Of a DNA stretch of 34,594 nucleotides, positions 5,969 through 15,011 are shown in pieces (the first letter of the stretch is position 1; every line of letters starts with the position of its first letter). Position numbers and translations under genes: made by a program. The stretch is from Leptotrichia sp. oral taxon 215 str. W9775 (GTDB lineage Bacteria > Fusobacteriota > Fusobacteriia > Fusobacteriales > Leptotrichiaceae). The DNA is taken from positions 1 through 34,594 of the forward strand of contig NZ_KI272859.1 in the NCBI RefSeq assembly GCF_000469505.1. The letters run 5' to 3'. Below the pieces are notes generated by a model that saw only the letters and a program-made list of their open reading frames with translations, did not search any database and was not told the origin of the DNA.

Positions 5969-8257
5969 ATGAAAACAGCAATTATAGGATATCCAAGGAT
6001 CGGGGAAAATAGGGAATTAAAATTTGCGATAGAGAAGTATTGGAAAAATGAAATTACAGAAAATGAACTTCTAAAAATAGCTGAGGAGATTAGAAGAAAT
6101 CAATGGTTAAAACAGAAGGAAGAAAAAATTTCATTTATTCCGGGAAATACATTTTCATTTTATGACGGAATACTGGATACAATAATCCTGTTAAATGCAA
6201 TTCCAAAGCATTATAGAGATTTAGGATTAAATGAACTGAATACATATTTTGCAATTGCGAGAGGTTATCAGGGGGAAAAAGGGGATGTAAAAGCTCTTTC
6301 AATGAGAAAATGGTATAATACAAACTATCATTATATGGTGCCTGAATTAGATGATTATGCAAAAATTAAATTAAATGCAGATAAGATATTTAGTGAGCTC
6401 GAGGAAGCTGAAAAATTAGGAGTAAACACTCATCCGTCAGTGATTGGACCATTTACATTTTATAAATTGGCTAAAACAACGGGAAATAAAGATAAAAGAG
6501 AATATTTAGGTAATATCATAAATGCCTATGTAGAATTATTGGAAAAATGTAATGAAAAAAATATAGAATGGGTTCAAATTGAAGAGCCGCAGTTGGTAAC
6601 AGATCAGACAGAGGAAGATATAAAGCTATTTGAAGAAGTTTATACAGAAATTTTAAAAAATAAGAAAGATGTAAAAGTTCTGCTTCAGACATATTTCGGA
6701 GATGTGAGGGATTGCTATGGAACAATAATAGAACTCGATTTCGATGGAATAGGGCTTGATTTTACTGAAGGAAGAAAAACAGAAAAATTAATAGCTGAAA
6801 ACGGATTTCCAAAAGATAAAGTTTTATTTGCAGGAGTTGTAAATGGGAAAAATATTTGGAAATGTGATTACAGAAAAGTTTTAAATATTCTGAATAACTT
6901 AAAGGGAAAAGCTGAAAACATAGTAGTGACAACTTCCTGTTCATTGCTTCATGTACCTTATACTTTAAGAAATGAAGAAAAATTATCAGAAAATATACTG
7001 AAACATTTTTCTTTTGCTGAAGAAAAATTAGGAGAATTGAGGGAATTAGGTGAATTAAGTCAAATTTTGTCAGAAAATTCTCTGGAAAAGACACAGGAAA
7101 ATGAATTTTATATAAAAAATCAGGAAATCATAACTTCTAAAAGGGGCATGGAAGACAAGGAAGTCAGAGATAAAGTTGAAAAATTGACAGATAATGATTT
7201 TGTAAGAAAAGGTACAAGAAAGGAAAGACAGAGAATACAAAGAGAAAAGCTGAATATTCCTTTGCTTGCAACAACGACAATAGGTTCTTTCCCTCAGACA
7301 AAGGAAGTGAAACTGAATAGAAGTAAGTTTAGAAAAAATGAAATTAACAAGGAAGAATATGATAAAAATGTATTTAACTTCATAAAAGAATGTGTTAAGT
7401 TACAGGAAAAAATTGGACTGGATGTACTTGTACATGGAGAATATGAAAGAAATGACATGGTTGAATTTTTCGGAGAAAATTTGGCAGGATATGTATTTAC
7501 AGAAAAAGCCTGGGTTCAGTCTTATGGAACAAGATGTGTAAAACCGCCAATAATTTTTGGAGATGTAAAAAGAACAAAACCAATTTCAGTCTTGTATTCT
7601 GAATATGCCCAGAAATTAACTGAAAAGCCAGTTAAAGGGATGCTTACAGGGCCTGTAACGATACTGAACTGGTCATTCCCAAGGGAGGATGTGTCATTAA
7701 GCGAGATGGCATTCCAGATTGGACTTGCTATACGTGAAGAGGTACTTGATCTGGAAAAGGCAGGAATAAGAATAATACAGATAGATGAAGCTGCACTCAG
7801 GGAAAAGCTTCCTTTAAAAAAGGAAGACTGGCATAAGGAATATCTTGACTGGGGATTAAAGGCATTCAGGCTTTGTCATAGTGGAGTAAAGGAGGATACG
7901 CAGATTCATACACATATGTGTTATAGCCAGTTTGAGGATATAATAAAAGATATCGATAATATGGATGCTGATGTTATAACATTTGAAGCTTCAAGATCAA
8001 AACTGACAATTCTTGATTTCTTAAAAGAAAATAATTTTGAAACAGAAGTAGGTCCTGGAGTTTATGATATTCATTCCCCTAGAGTACCTTCAGTTGAAGA
8101 AATTGTAATAGCTTTAGACAGAATGATTGAAAAAATTGGAAAAGATAAATTGTGGGTAAATCCAGACTGTGGATTAAAGACAAGAGGAATTGTAGAAACT
8201 GTAAAAAGTCTGGAAAATCTTGTGAAAGCTACAGAAATTGTGAAAAGTAGATTATAA
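5969..8257 (+). CDS. metE: Cobalamin-independent methionine synthase
   Basis: A 762-residue full-length MetE, which moves the methyl group of 5-methyltetrahydropteroyl-triglutamate to homocysteine, the last step of methionine synthesis, in the cytosol. It has the two (beta/alpha)8 barrels: the N-terminal one (KTAIIGYPRIGENRELKFA to about residue 380) and the catalytic C-terminal one from LATTTIGSFPQT. All four zinc ligands are present: H649 and C651 (HMC), E673 (TFEAS) and C734 (NPDCG); H702 (DIHSP) is the expected catalytic histidine. The Shine-Dalgarno is GGGAG before ATG 5969. The second methionine-synthase-like gene starts 74 bp downstream with no terminator between, so the two are probably cotranscribed. 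Confidence 0.97.
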   Translation: MKTAIIGYPRIGENRELKFAIEKYWKNEITENELLKIAEEIRRNQWLKQKEEKISFIPGNTFSFYDGILDTIILLNAIPKHYRDLGLNELNTYFAIARGYQGEKGDVKALSMRKWYNTNYHYMVPELDDYAKIKLNADKIFSELEEAEKLGVNTHPSVIGPFTFYKLAKTTGNKDKREYLGNIINAYVELLEKCNEKNIEWVQIEEPQLVTDQTEEDIKLFEEVYTEILKNKKDVKVLLQTYFGDVRDCYGTIIELDFDGIGLDFTEGRKTEKLIAENGFPKDKVLFAGVVNGKNIWKCDYRKVLNILNNLKGKAENIVVTTSCSLLHVPYTLRNEEKLSENILKHFSFAEEKLGELRELGELSQILSENSLEKTQENEFYIKNQEIITSKRGMEDKEVRDKVEKLTDNDFVRKGTRKERQRIQREKLNIPLLATTTIGSFPQTKEVKLNRSKFRKNEINKEEYDKNVFNFIKECVKLQEKIGLDVLVHGEYERNDMVEFFGENLAGYVFTEKAWVQSYGTRCVKPPIIFGDVKRTKPISVLYSEYAQKLTEKPVKGMLTGPVTILNWSFPREDVSLSEMAFQIGLAIREEVLDLEKAGIRIIQIDEAALREKLPLKKEDWHKEYLDWGLKAFRLCHSGVKEDTQIHTHMCYSQFEDIIKDIDNMDADVITFEASRSKLTILDFLKENNFETEVGPGVYDIHSPRVPSVEEIVIALDRMIEKIGKDKLWVNPDCGLKTRGIVETVKSLENLVKATEIVKSRL

Positions 8258-8331
8258 AAATATTATTAAAAAAGTAAAAAATGTAAAAAAGCAAAAATAT
8301 AATAAATTTATAAATAAAGGAGATGATAAAT

Positions 8332-9474
8332 ATGTGTACAGTAAATGCACCACATAGACATGATACAGTAGGAAGTTTTTTGAGGACTGAAAGACTGAAA
8401 AAAGCAAGAAAAGATTTTGAAGAAGGAAATATAAATGGGGAAGAATTAACAAAAATTGAAGATGAGGAAATAAAGAAAATTGTAGATAAACAGATTGAAC
8501 TTGGGTATACGAGTGTAACTGATGGGGAATTCAGACGTAGTTACTGGCATCTGGATTTTTTCTGGGGATTTAATGGAATAGGACATATTCATGCTGACAA
8601 AGGATATGAATTTAATGGAGTAATTACTCGTGATGATACAGCAATTGTTACAGGGAAAATTAGTGGTGAAAATCATCCGTTTGTAAAGCATTATACATTT
8701 TTAAGGGATCTGGTAAAAGATAAAGAAAATGTTGAAGCAAGGCTTACAATACCTGCACCTGCACAGTTTTACGCTGAGCTTGTAAGAGAGGATAAGCATG
8801 TGGAGGCATTGCTAAAGGCTTATCCGGATTTCAAAGAACTGGAAGATGATATTGTAAATGCCTATAAGACTGTTATAAATGATTTATATAAAGAAGGTCT
8901 TAGAACATTACAGATTGATGACTGTACATGGGGATGTCTTGTAGATGATAACTTTATTGAGTCATTTATTGAAAAAAGTGACAGGAATAAGGAAGTAATC
9001 AGACGTGAATTTGCAGAAAAATTTTTAAATATAAACAACAGGGTATTTCAGGATAATCAGGAAGATTTAGTGATAAATACACATGTATGTCGTGGTAATT
9101 ACGATTCAACATGGTTTGGTCAAGGAGGATATGACAAGATTGCCGATGAACTTTTTGGTAAAGAAGATGTAAATGCCTATTATTTGGAATTTGATACAGA
9201 AAGAGCAGGAACTTTTGAATCGCTGGCAAAGGTGTCAGGAGACAAGAAAGTTGTTCTGGGGCTTATAACTTCCAAAAATCCAACATTGGAAGAAAAGGAG
9301 ACAGTAATTTCACGTATAAAGGAAGCTTCAAAATATATTCCGTTGGACAGACTGTACTTAAGTCCTCAATGTGGATTTGCCTCAACTGAAGAAGGAAATA
9401 GACTTACTGAAGAACAGCAATGGGCAAAACTTAGATTCATTAAGGAAATTGCAGATGAAGTATGGGGAAGCTAG
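8332..9474 (+). CDS. Short MetE C-domain paralogue, probable S-methyltransferase (YxjG/YxjH type)
   Basis: A 380-residue single-barrel protein related to the catalytic half of MetE. The zinc site is intact: H and C in NTHVCRGN, a glutamate in YYLEFDTERAG, and C in SPQCGFAS. Family members are annotated as homocysteine methyltransferases, but they lack the N-terminal barrel that helps bind polyglutamyl folate, so the methyl donor may differ (for example a simpler folate or another methyl compound). I chose ATG 8332, nine bases after AAAGGAG; the upstream ATG 8323 touches the Shine-Dalgarno. It is probably cotranscribed with metE, and a strong terminator follows. Confidence 0.88.
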   Translation: MCTVNAPHRHDTVGSFLRTERLKKARKDFEEGNINGEELTKIEDEEIKKIVDKQIELGYTSVTDGEFRRSYWHLDFFWGFNGIGHIHADKGYEFNGVITRDDTAIVTGKISGENHPFVKHYTFLRDLVKDKENVEARLTIPAPAQFYAELVREDKHVEALLKAYPDFKELEDDIVNAYKTVINDLYKEGLRTLQIDDCTWGCLVDDNFIESFIEKSDRNKEVIRREFAEKFLNINNRVFQDNQEDLVINTHVCRGNYDSTWFGQGGYDKIADELFGKEDVNAYYLEFDTERAGTFESLAKVSGDKKVVLGLITSKNPTLEEKETVISRIKEASKYIPLDRLYLSPQCGFASTEEGNRLTEEQQWAKLRFIKEIADEVWGS

Positions 9475-9492
9475 TAAAAAATAACTGATATA

Positions 9493-9532
9493 AAAAGGAA
9501 GAGTAGAAAAATTGTTTTCTGCCCTTCCTTTT
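9493..9532 (+). terminator. Terminator after the methionine synthase pair
   Basis: AAAAGGAAG (9493-9501) pairs with CTTCCTTTT (9524-9532), and an inner AGAAAA/TTTTCT stem extends it, giving a long hairpin followed by TTTTATTG. It ends the metE operon. Confidence 0.75.
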
Positions 9533-9547
9533 ATTGTAAAATTTAAG

Positions 9548-9574
9548 TTAATGTGAGATTACTCAACGCATTAA
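9548..9574 (+). other. Bulged hairpin between the metE operon and the ClC gene
   Basis: TTAATG (9548-9553) pairs with CATTAA (9569-9574), and TGAG (9554-9557) with CTCA (9562-9565), leaving an ACG bulge. It has no T run, so it is not a terminator. It lies upstream of the predicted ClC promoter, so it is not in that mRNA unless another promoter exists. Function unknown. Confidence 0.3.
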
Positions 9575-9658
9575 AGAAAAGCTAAAAATTTAATGTGTAA
9601 TGCTGAGTCCGATCATTCATTGATGTACCGTGCCATTTTTTACCTTTCCTAATAAACA

Positions 9659-9687
9659 TTGCTTTTTAAAAATATGTAGGGTATACT
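9659..9687 (+). promoter_or_regulatory. Promoter of the ClC gene
   Basis: TTGCTT (9659-9664), 17 bp, TATACT (9682-9687). The leader of about 35 nt is too short for a fluoride riboswitch. Confidence 0.55.
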
Positions 9688-9730
9688 ATTTACGTAGTTT
9701 TATTAAAGAAATAAATAATGGAGAAGAGAT

Positions 9731-11314
9731 ATGGCTAAAGACACGATACAGGAGCTGAAAAATATACAGCAGCTGAAAACAAGAAAAAGAAATATATTTT
9801 TAATTTTCTTATGTCTATTAACGGGAATGATAGCAGGAGGGATTGTTGTCCTTTATACAGTGCTGCTTGAAAAATCCTCACATCTGAGAAATTCATTTTT
9901 TGCAGAAATAACCCCTTTAAAAATGATAACGGGACTGGCAATTTTTATACTTCTGGGACTGGCAGTAGAATTTATGCTGGCAAAGTATCCGTTAATTGGT
10001 GGAAGCGGAATACCGCAAGTAAGTGGACTTTTACAGAAAAAGATAGAGTTTAACTGGGTTCCCGAACTGTTAACTAAATTTTTTGGAGGAGTTTTTGCAA
10101 TAGGAACTGGAATGTCAATGGGAAGGGAAGGGCCTTCCATTCATCTTGGAGCCCTAGTAGGAGAAGGGATAAGAAAAATTTTTAAAGTATCAGAAGTGGA
10201 GGAAAAATACCTTGTTACATGTGGTGCAAGTGCAGGAATATCAGCCGCATTTAATGCTCCACTCGCAGGAACGGTATTTGCACTGGAGGAACTGCACAAA
10301 TTCTTTTCACCGTTACTTCTGATATGTGTACTGGTGGCAAGTGGAGGAGCTAACTATATTTTAAGGCTTATTCTAGGTTCAGAAACAACCTTTCAGTATA
10401 ATTTTATTCTGCCTAAAACAGCATCTCCGATATTTACGTTAATAATAACAGTGATATTTGCACTGGTTATAACAATTTCAGGAAAAGCATTTTCATTTTT
10501 TCTTGTATTTTTTCAGAAAAAATATAAGAATATAAAGATAAACAGATATTTAAGAGTATCAATTTTTATGGTTATACCATTTCTTATAGCAGTATTTTTT
10601 AAAGATGTTACCGGTGGAGGGCATCTGCTCATAGTCCGTATGTTCAAGGAAAGTGCTCCTCTGAAAATACTTGTACTGATACTGTTCCTTAAGTTTTTTT
10701 ACACAATGTTATGCTACGGGACAGGATTCCCGGGAGGAATATTCTTTCCAATGCTTGTTATTGGAGCATTAGTAGGGAAAATATACGGAGAGGTGCTACA
10801 TACATATTTTTCATTACCTGAGGAATTTATAGTACATTTTATGCTGCTTGGAATGGCTGCATATTTTACAGCAGTAGTAAGGGCACCGATAACGGGGATT
10901 ATTCTTATTCTGGAAATGACAGGGAATTTCTCCTATCTGTTTATGCTGATTATTGTAGTTACAATGACTTACGTTTTAACGGAATTGTTTAAAATGGAAC
11001 CTATTTATGAAACATTATTTGAAAATATGTTTGCAGGTAAAAAAGCTGAGACAGGAAATTCCGGAGAAGAAAGCAGGATTGTAACGCTGCTTATCCATGT
11101 AGGAATGAATTCGGAATTTGAAAACAAGAAAATAAAGGAACTGAAACTGCCAAAGACATTGCTTATAGTAAGTGTGAGGGCAAATGGAAAGGAAACTATT
11201 CCTGATGGAGAAACAGTTCTTAAGAGTGGAAATCAGCTTGTAATAATAACTACATACAAGACAGCAAGTGAATATGCATCGAAGTTAAAAGATGATGCAG
11301 CAAGGATAGTTTAA
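9731..11314 (+). CDS. ClC family Cl-/H+ antiporter with C-terminal TrkA-C domain
   Basis: A 527-residue inner-membrane protein. The three ClC selectivity motifs are present: GSGIPQ, MGREGPS with the gating glutamate at E133, and GFPGGIFFPM. The inner proton-path glutamate region FNAPLAG..ALEEL (E186/E187) is also present, so exchange of chloride for protons is more likely than a passive channel. Typical roles are acid resistance and chloride balance. After about residue 440 a TrkA-C (RCK-C) domain of about 80 residues follows (IHVGMNSEFENKKIKEL to GNQLVIITT), which probably binds a small ligand and gates transport. GGAGAAG precedes ATG 9731. Fluoride-type ClCs lack the usual selectivity motif, so this is not one of them. 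Confidence 0.92.
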   Translation: MAKDTIQELKNIQQLKTRKRNIFLIFLCLLTGMIAGGIVVLYTVLLEKSSHLRNSFFAEITPLKMITGLAIFILLGLAVEFMLAKYPLIGGSGIPQVSGLLQKKIEFNWVPELLTKFFGGVFAIGTGMSMGREGPSIHLGALVGEGIRKIFKVSEVEEKYLVTCGASAGISAAFNAPLAGTVFALEELHKFFSPLLLICVLVASGGANYILRLILGSETTFQYNFILPKTASPIFTLIITVIFALVITISGKAFSFFLVFFQKKYKNIKINRYLRVSIFMVIPFLIAVFFKDVTGGGHLLIVRMFKESAPLKILVLILFLKFFYTMLCYGTGFPGGIFFPMLVIGALVGKIYGEVLHTYFSLPEEFIVHFMLLGMAAYFTAVVRAPITGIILILEMTGNFSYLFMLIIVVTMTYVLTELFKMEPIYETLFENMFAGKKAETGNSGEESRIVTLLIHVGMNSEFENKKIKELKLPKTLLIVSVRANGKETIPDGETVLKSGNQLVIITTYKTASEYASKLKDDAARIV

Positions 11315-11374
11315 AAAATTTTGGAGAGAAAATATGATTTGGGAAAATAACTAAAAAATTATGTCAGGAGAAAA

Positions 11375-12133
11375 ATGATAAAGAAATGGAAAACTTTTTT
11401 AGTGAAGGGGTTATCCCTCATATTTTGGATAATATTATGGCAGATTATTGCCGGTAAAATAAATCAGGAGCTGCTTCTGGCATCTCCTCTGGCTGTACTG
11501 AAGCAGACTGTGGTATCTGCTTTTGAACGGAACTTCTGGGAAAGGATATTTTTTTCCTATTTTCACATAATGGCAGGTTTTTTCATTGCAATATTTACAG
11601 GAATTGTACTTGCAGTGCTGTCGTATAATTTTAAGGCAGTAAAGATACTTCTTCATCCGATTATTACTTCCATAAGGTCAGTACCTACTGCAGCTGTGAT
11701 AATACTGTTTCTCATATGGACAGATGTTAAAAATCTTTCCATCCTTGTTTCGGTATTTATGACACTTCCTATAATTTATGTGAGTATTCTCAAGGGATTG
11801 GAAGAAGTGGATAAAAATCTTCTTGAAATGGCAAAGGTTTTCAGGATAACGGCATTAAAAAAGATAATTTACATTTATATATCCCAGATATTACCCTATT
11901 TTGAATCAGGAGGACTCAATGCCCTCGGAATAGCATGGAAATCAGGGATTGCGGCGGAAGTAATAGGAATTCCGACAGGTTCGATAGGAGAAGTACTATA
12001 CGAGTCAAAAGTCTATCTGAATACAGTAAACCTCTTTTCATGGGCGATTGTGATTATTATACTGGGATTTATAAGCGAAAAGGTTTTTGTATATCTTATA
12101 AAACTTTGCGTAAGAAAGATAGAGGGAAGATAG
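11375..12133 (+). CDS. ABC importer permease, SsuC/TauC-like
   Basis: A 252-residue membrane protein of the BPD_transp_1 family with about six helices. The cytoplasmic EAA-like loop that docks on the ATPase is visible as EEVDKNLLEMAKVFRITALKK followed by the IYIYISQILPYFESG segment. Close relatives serve sulfonates, nitrate, taurine or pyrimidine precursors, so the substrate is open. AGGAG lies five bases before the ATG. Only one base separates its stop from the ATPase gene: permease, ATPase and binding lipoprotein form one operon. Sixty bases separate it from the ClC gene, with no terminator between, so readthrough from there is possible. Confidence 0.88.
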   Translation: MIKKWKTFLVKGLSLIFWIILWQIIAGKINQELLLASPLAVLKQTVVSAFERNFWERIFFSYFHIMAGFFIAIFTGIVLAVLSYNFKAVKILLHPIITSIRSVPTAAVIILFLIWTDVKNLSILVSVFMTLPIIYVSILKGLEEVDKNLLEMAKVFRITALKKIIYIYISQILPYFESGGLNALGIAWKSGIAAEVIGIPTGSIGEVLYESKVYLNTVNLFSWAIVIIILGFISEKVFVYLIKLCVRKIEGR

Positions 12134-12134
12134 T

Positions 12135-12707
12135 ATGATTAGAATAAGAAATCTTTCAAAGAAATATGGAGAGAATGTAATTTTTAAAGACAGGTCATTT
12201 GACCTTGAGGAAAGAAAAACAACGGCAATTATGGGAAAATCAGGACTTGGAAAAACAACTCTTCTGAGAATACTGATGGGTCTTGAAAAGTATGATGCAG
12301 GCAGTATTGAAGGAATGGAAAACAAGAAAATAAGTGCAGTCTTTCAGGAGGACAGACTCTGCGAAAATCTGCCGGCAGTGACAAATGTTGCCATCGTATG
12401 TGAAAAGAATGTTACTTTGCAGGAAATACGAAAGGAACTGGAAAATATAGGACTTTCAGGGAGTACAGAAAAGCCTGTTAAGGAACTGAGCGGTGGAATG
12501 AAAAGACGGGTGGCAATAATAAGGAGCATTATGGCTGATTCGGATATTGTAATATTTGATGAGCCTTTTAAGGGACTGGATGTGGAAACCAGAAAAACTG
12601 TCATTGAGTATCTGAAGGAAAAATTAAAGGATAGAACAGTAATAATGGTTACACATGATATAGATGAAGCGTTGGCATTAAACTGCAAAATAATAAACTT
12701 AAAATAA
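12135..12707 (+). CDS. ABC importer ATP-binding subunit, short form
   Basis: A 190-residue ATPase, roughly 50 residues shorter than SsuB/TauB relatives, but with every catalytic element: Walker A GKSGLGKTT (34-42), Q-loop Q71, signature LSGGMKRR (118-125), Walker B DIVIFDEP (137-144) and H-loop H174. The missing part is mostly the N-terminal strands and the C-terminal extension, so it is a compact but probably active subunit that powers the adjoining permease. The start directly follows the permease stop (one base gap), implying coupled translation. Confidence 0.92.
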   Translation: MIRIRNLSKKYGENVIFKDRSFDLEERKTTAIMGKSGLGKTTLLRILMGLEKYDAGSIEGMENKKISAVFQEDRLCENLPAVTNVAIVCEKNVTLQEIRKELENIGLSGSTEKPVKELSGGMKRRVAIIRSIMADSDIVIFDEPFKGLDVETRKTVIEYLKEKLKDRTVIMVTHDIDEALALNCKIINLK

Positions 12708-12723
12708 GGAAGGTGTGATGTAG

Positions 12724-13752
12724 ATGAAAAAGAGATTTTTCAATGTTTTTGCACTTATAATGGTGCTTATATTCACAGTTATCAGCTGCGGGGAAAAGAA
12801 AGAGGAGAAAAAACAGGATACACAGGTAACACAGGAAGTGAAAAAAGAAGACGGTGTTATTAGAGTTGCTGCAATAAAGGGACCTCCTGCAATGGGATTT
12901 GTGAAACTTTTTGCTGACAATGAAGAAGGAAAGACTTTAAACAAGTATGACACTAAAATAGTGAGTACACCTGATGAAATGATTGCAATGATAGGAAAAG
13001 GTGAAGTTGATATTGCTTCAATACCGTCAAATCTGGCTTCAGTTCTTTACAATAAGACAGAAGGGAAAATTCAGGTGGCATCAATTATAGCTTTTGGAAT
13101 ACTTTATGTTGTTGAAAATGGTGGAGAAACAGTTAAAAGTGTGAAGGATTTGAAAGGAAAAACATTATATCTAAATGGGAAGGGAGCAACTCCTGAAATA
13201 GTGCTTAATTACGTGCTTAAAGGAAATGGACTTGAACCTGGAAAAGATGTCAAGCTTGAATTCAAATCAGAAGCTGCGGAAGTAGTAAGTGCACTGGCAA
13301 ACGATCCTAAAGGTATAGCACTTCTTAATCAGCCTTTTGTAACAGTTGCACAGGCTAAAAATCCTAATTTGAAGGTGGCATTTGCATTGGCTGATGAGTG
13401 GGATAAAGTTCCAGGAACTAAAAAAGGTTCGCAAGTATCAGGAGTAATAGTATTTAATAAGGAATTTGCAGAAAAGAATCCTGAAAAAGTGGCAAATTTC
13501 CTGAAGGAGTATGAACAGTCAGTAAAATACCTTAATGAGAATGTAGATGAGGGAGCAAAACTGCTTGGAAAATACAATATAATTCCTGAGCCTATAGCTA
13601 AAAAAGCTATTCCTAAGACTAATGTCACTTTTGTTGCCGGAGAAGAAATGAAGGAAAAAATTTCTGAATACTTAAGAATATTACACGAAGGAAATCCAAA
13701 AATAATTGGTGGAAAAGTTCCTGGTGATGATTTCTATTATATTCAGAAATAA
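12724..13752 (+). CDS. ABC importer substrate-binding lipoprotein (NMT1-like)
   Basis: A 342-residue protein with a lipoprotein signal (lipobox VISC, lipidated Cys22), a charged Lys/Glu/Gln linker, then a two-lobed type II binding domain from about residue 43 (GVIRVAAIKGPPAMGFVKL). Lobe segments such as PDEMIAMIGKGEVDIASIPSNLA and VKDLKGKTLYL are characteristic of the NMT1/ThiY/SsuA class. It captures a small solute outside the inner membrane for the permease. The ligand cannot be told, and no riboswitch or metabolic gene in the operon points to one. It starts 17 bp after the ATPase stop, with AAGGAAGGTG upstream. No terminator is evident behind it. Confidence 0.9.
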   Translation: MKKRFFNVFALIMVLIFTVISCGEKKEEKKQDTQVTQEVKKEDGVIRVAAIKGPPAMGFVKLFADNEEGKTLNKYDTKIVSTPDEMIAMIGKGEVDIASIPSNLASVLYNKTEGKIQVASIIAFGILYVVENGGETVKSVKDLKGKTLYLNGKGATPEIVLNYVLKGNGLEPGKDVKLEFKSEAAEVVSALANDPKGIALLNQPFVTVAQAKNPNLKVAFALADEWDKVPGTKKGSQVSGVIVFNKEFAEKNPEKVANFLKEYEQSVKYLNENVDEGAKLLGKYNIIPEPIAKKAIPKTNVTFVAGEEMKEKISEYLRILHEGNPKIIGGKVPGDDFYYIQK

Positions 13753-13793
13753 GATGATGGTTAATGAAAATTGAAAGATAGAGTAAAAAAGAT

Positions 13794-14888
13794 ATGAAAA
13801 AAGATATATTTTTAATAAAATTTTATTATAGACCTGAAATATCTTATGAAGACTGGATTTTAAAAGTATATGTTGATGATAGAAATATTTGTGAATTTAC
13901 AGTTGATGGCAGAATAGAAGAAGATACAGGTAACTTAATATTTTTATCTGACTGGTTTAAAAATAATTTAAAATTTATTCTAAATAAAAATGATGAATTT
14001 CCACTAGCAGTAGATGGGAATTCAGGAATTGAAATAAGAAAAAAAGCCTATGCCATTGGAATTAAGGAAAATAAAGAAATTGAATGGTTTGAAGCTGTTT
14101 ATGAATGGAGTGAACGACATTTATGGACTTTTTCAGGGCTTGAAATGATATATCCAGATGTAATGTTTAGGAGAATTGAAAACAAGATAGAAATCTCATG
14201 GGATAGTAAAAATAAATATACAGATAATAAAAATTACAAAATTGAATTTACTCATCCAAAAGGAAGTTTTTTTGTAAATATGGAAAAATTTGAAAAAGAA
14301 GTCTTGTCTTTTATTGATAGAGTAGAAAGAATTACAGAAATTATATCTAAAAAAATGAAATCGGTCTTTAATGGAAAATATATTGACAGTAGTTATTTAT
14401 ATAAAAGAGTAAGTGAAGATTCTCTTCAGAGAAATTTTTTAGAAGAAATAAATAAATCAGGATACAATTTTAATTCAATATATGATTTGATGCTATTGGA
14501 TGAAAAAGATAAAAATATAGTTCCAGTTTTCTTAAAATATTTAAAATTATTTGAACTGGATATCAAAAAGCATTTAGTAAGGTTTTTAGGAGTTAAAGGT
14601 TTTGTTAGTGCCAGTAAATTTCTTTTGGAAGAATTTCATAAAACAAAAGATTTTATTTATAGATTTACAATAGCAAATACATTATCTCTCATACAGGATG
14701 AAAATATACTGGAAGATTTAATAGAAATAATAGAAAATAGAATGTATGGAGAAGCACGAATTCCAATTATCTATAGACTTTATAAATTCAAAAATTTTCA
14801 GTTGGAGAAAGTTCTGGTGAAATTATTAAATGATAAGGAAGTTTCAGAAGTGGCAGAATATTCATTGAATGAGTTAAAAAAAATTTAG
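13794..14888 (+). CDS. Hypothetical protein, beta-rich N-terminus and HEAT-like C-terminus
   Basis: A 364-residue cytosolic protein I do not recognise. Residues 1-150 look beta-rich and aromatic (SYEDWILKVYVDDRNICEF, then WFEAVYEWSERHLWTFSGL). Residues 160-210 are a charged helix with coiled-coil character. Residues about 230-364 look like consecutive helical hairpins of a HEAT or Armadillo kind (KNIVPVFLKYLKLFELDIKK, AEYSLNELKKI). No signal peptide, no catalytic motif. The Shine-Dalgarno (GATAGAG) is weak. It is AT-rich with TTA/ATA codons, unlike the ABC genes before it, suggesting separate origin. Such compositions are seen among immunity or accessory proteins, but no partner toxin is nearby, so no role is assigned. 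Confidence 0.65.
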   Translation: MKKDIFLIKFYYRPEISYEDWILKVYVDDRNICEFTVDGRIEEDTGNLIFLSDWFKNNLKFILNKNDEFPLAVDGNSGIEIRKKAYAIGIKENKEIEWFEAVYEWSERHLWTFSGLEMIYPDVMFRRIENKIEISWDSKNKYTDNKNYKIEFTHPKGSFFVNMEKFEKEVLSFIDRVERITEIISKKMKSVFNGKYIDSSYLYKRVSEDSLQRNFLEEINKSGYNFNSIYDLMLLDEKDKNIVPVFLKYLKLFELDIKKHLVRFLGVKGFVSASKFLLEEFHKTKDFIYRFTIANTLSLIQDENILEDLIEIIENRMYGEARIPIIYRLYKFKNFQLEKVLVKLLNDKEVSEVAEYSLNELKKI

Positions 14889-14903
14889 GAAATTAAAAAG
14901 TAA

Positions 14904-14947
14904 AAAAACGATATTTATTCAACATAAGTTTTATAAATATCGTTTTT
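14904..14947. terminator. Bidirectional terminator between convergent units
   Basis: AAAAACGATATTTA (14904-14917) and TAAATATCGTTTTT (14934-14947) are perfect 14-bp arms with A and T runs on both sides. It closes the 13794 gene and the hydrogenase operon. Confidence 0.85.
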
Positions 14948-15011
14948 CTATATTTTAGGCGAGGTAATTAACTAGTATATCAATAAATTTGTATTTTATA
15001 GGATATCAGTT

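Noticed and set aside
9540..9730. Fluoride riboswitch before the ClC gene
   Set aside because: The expected core pattern is missing, the predicted leader is too short, and the transporter has canonical chloride motifs.
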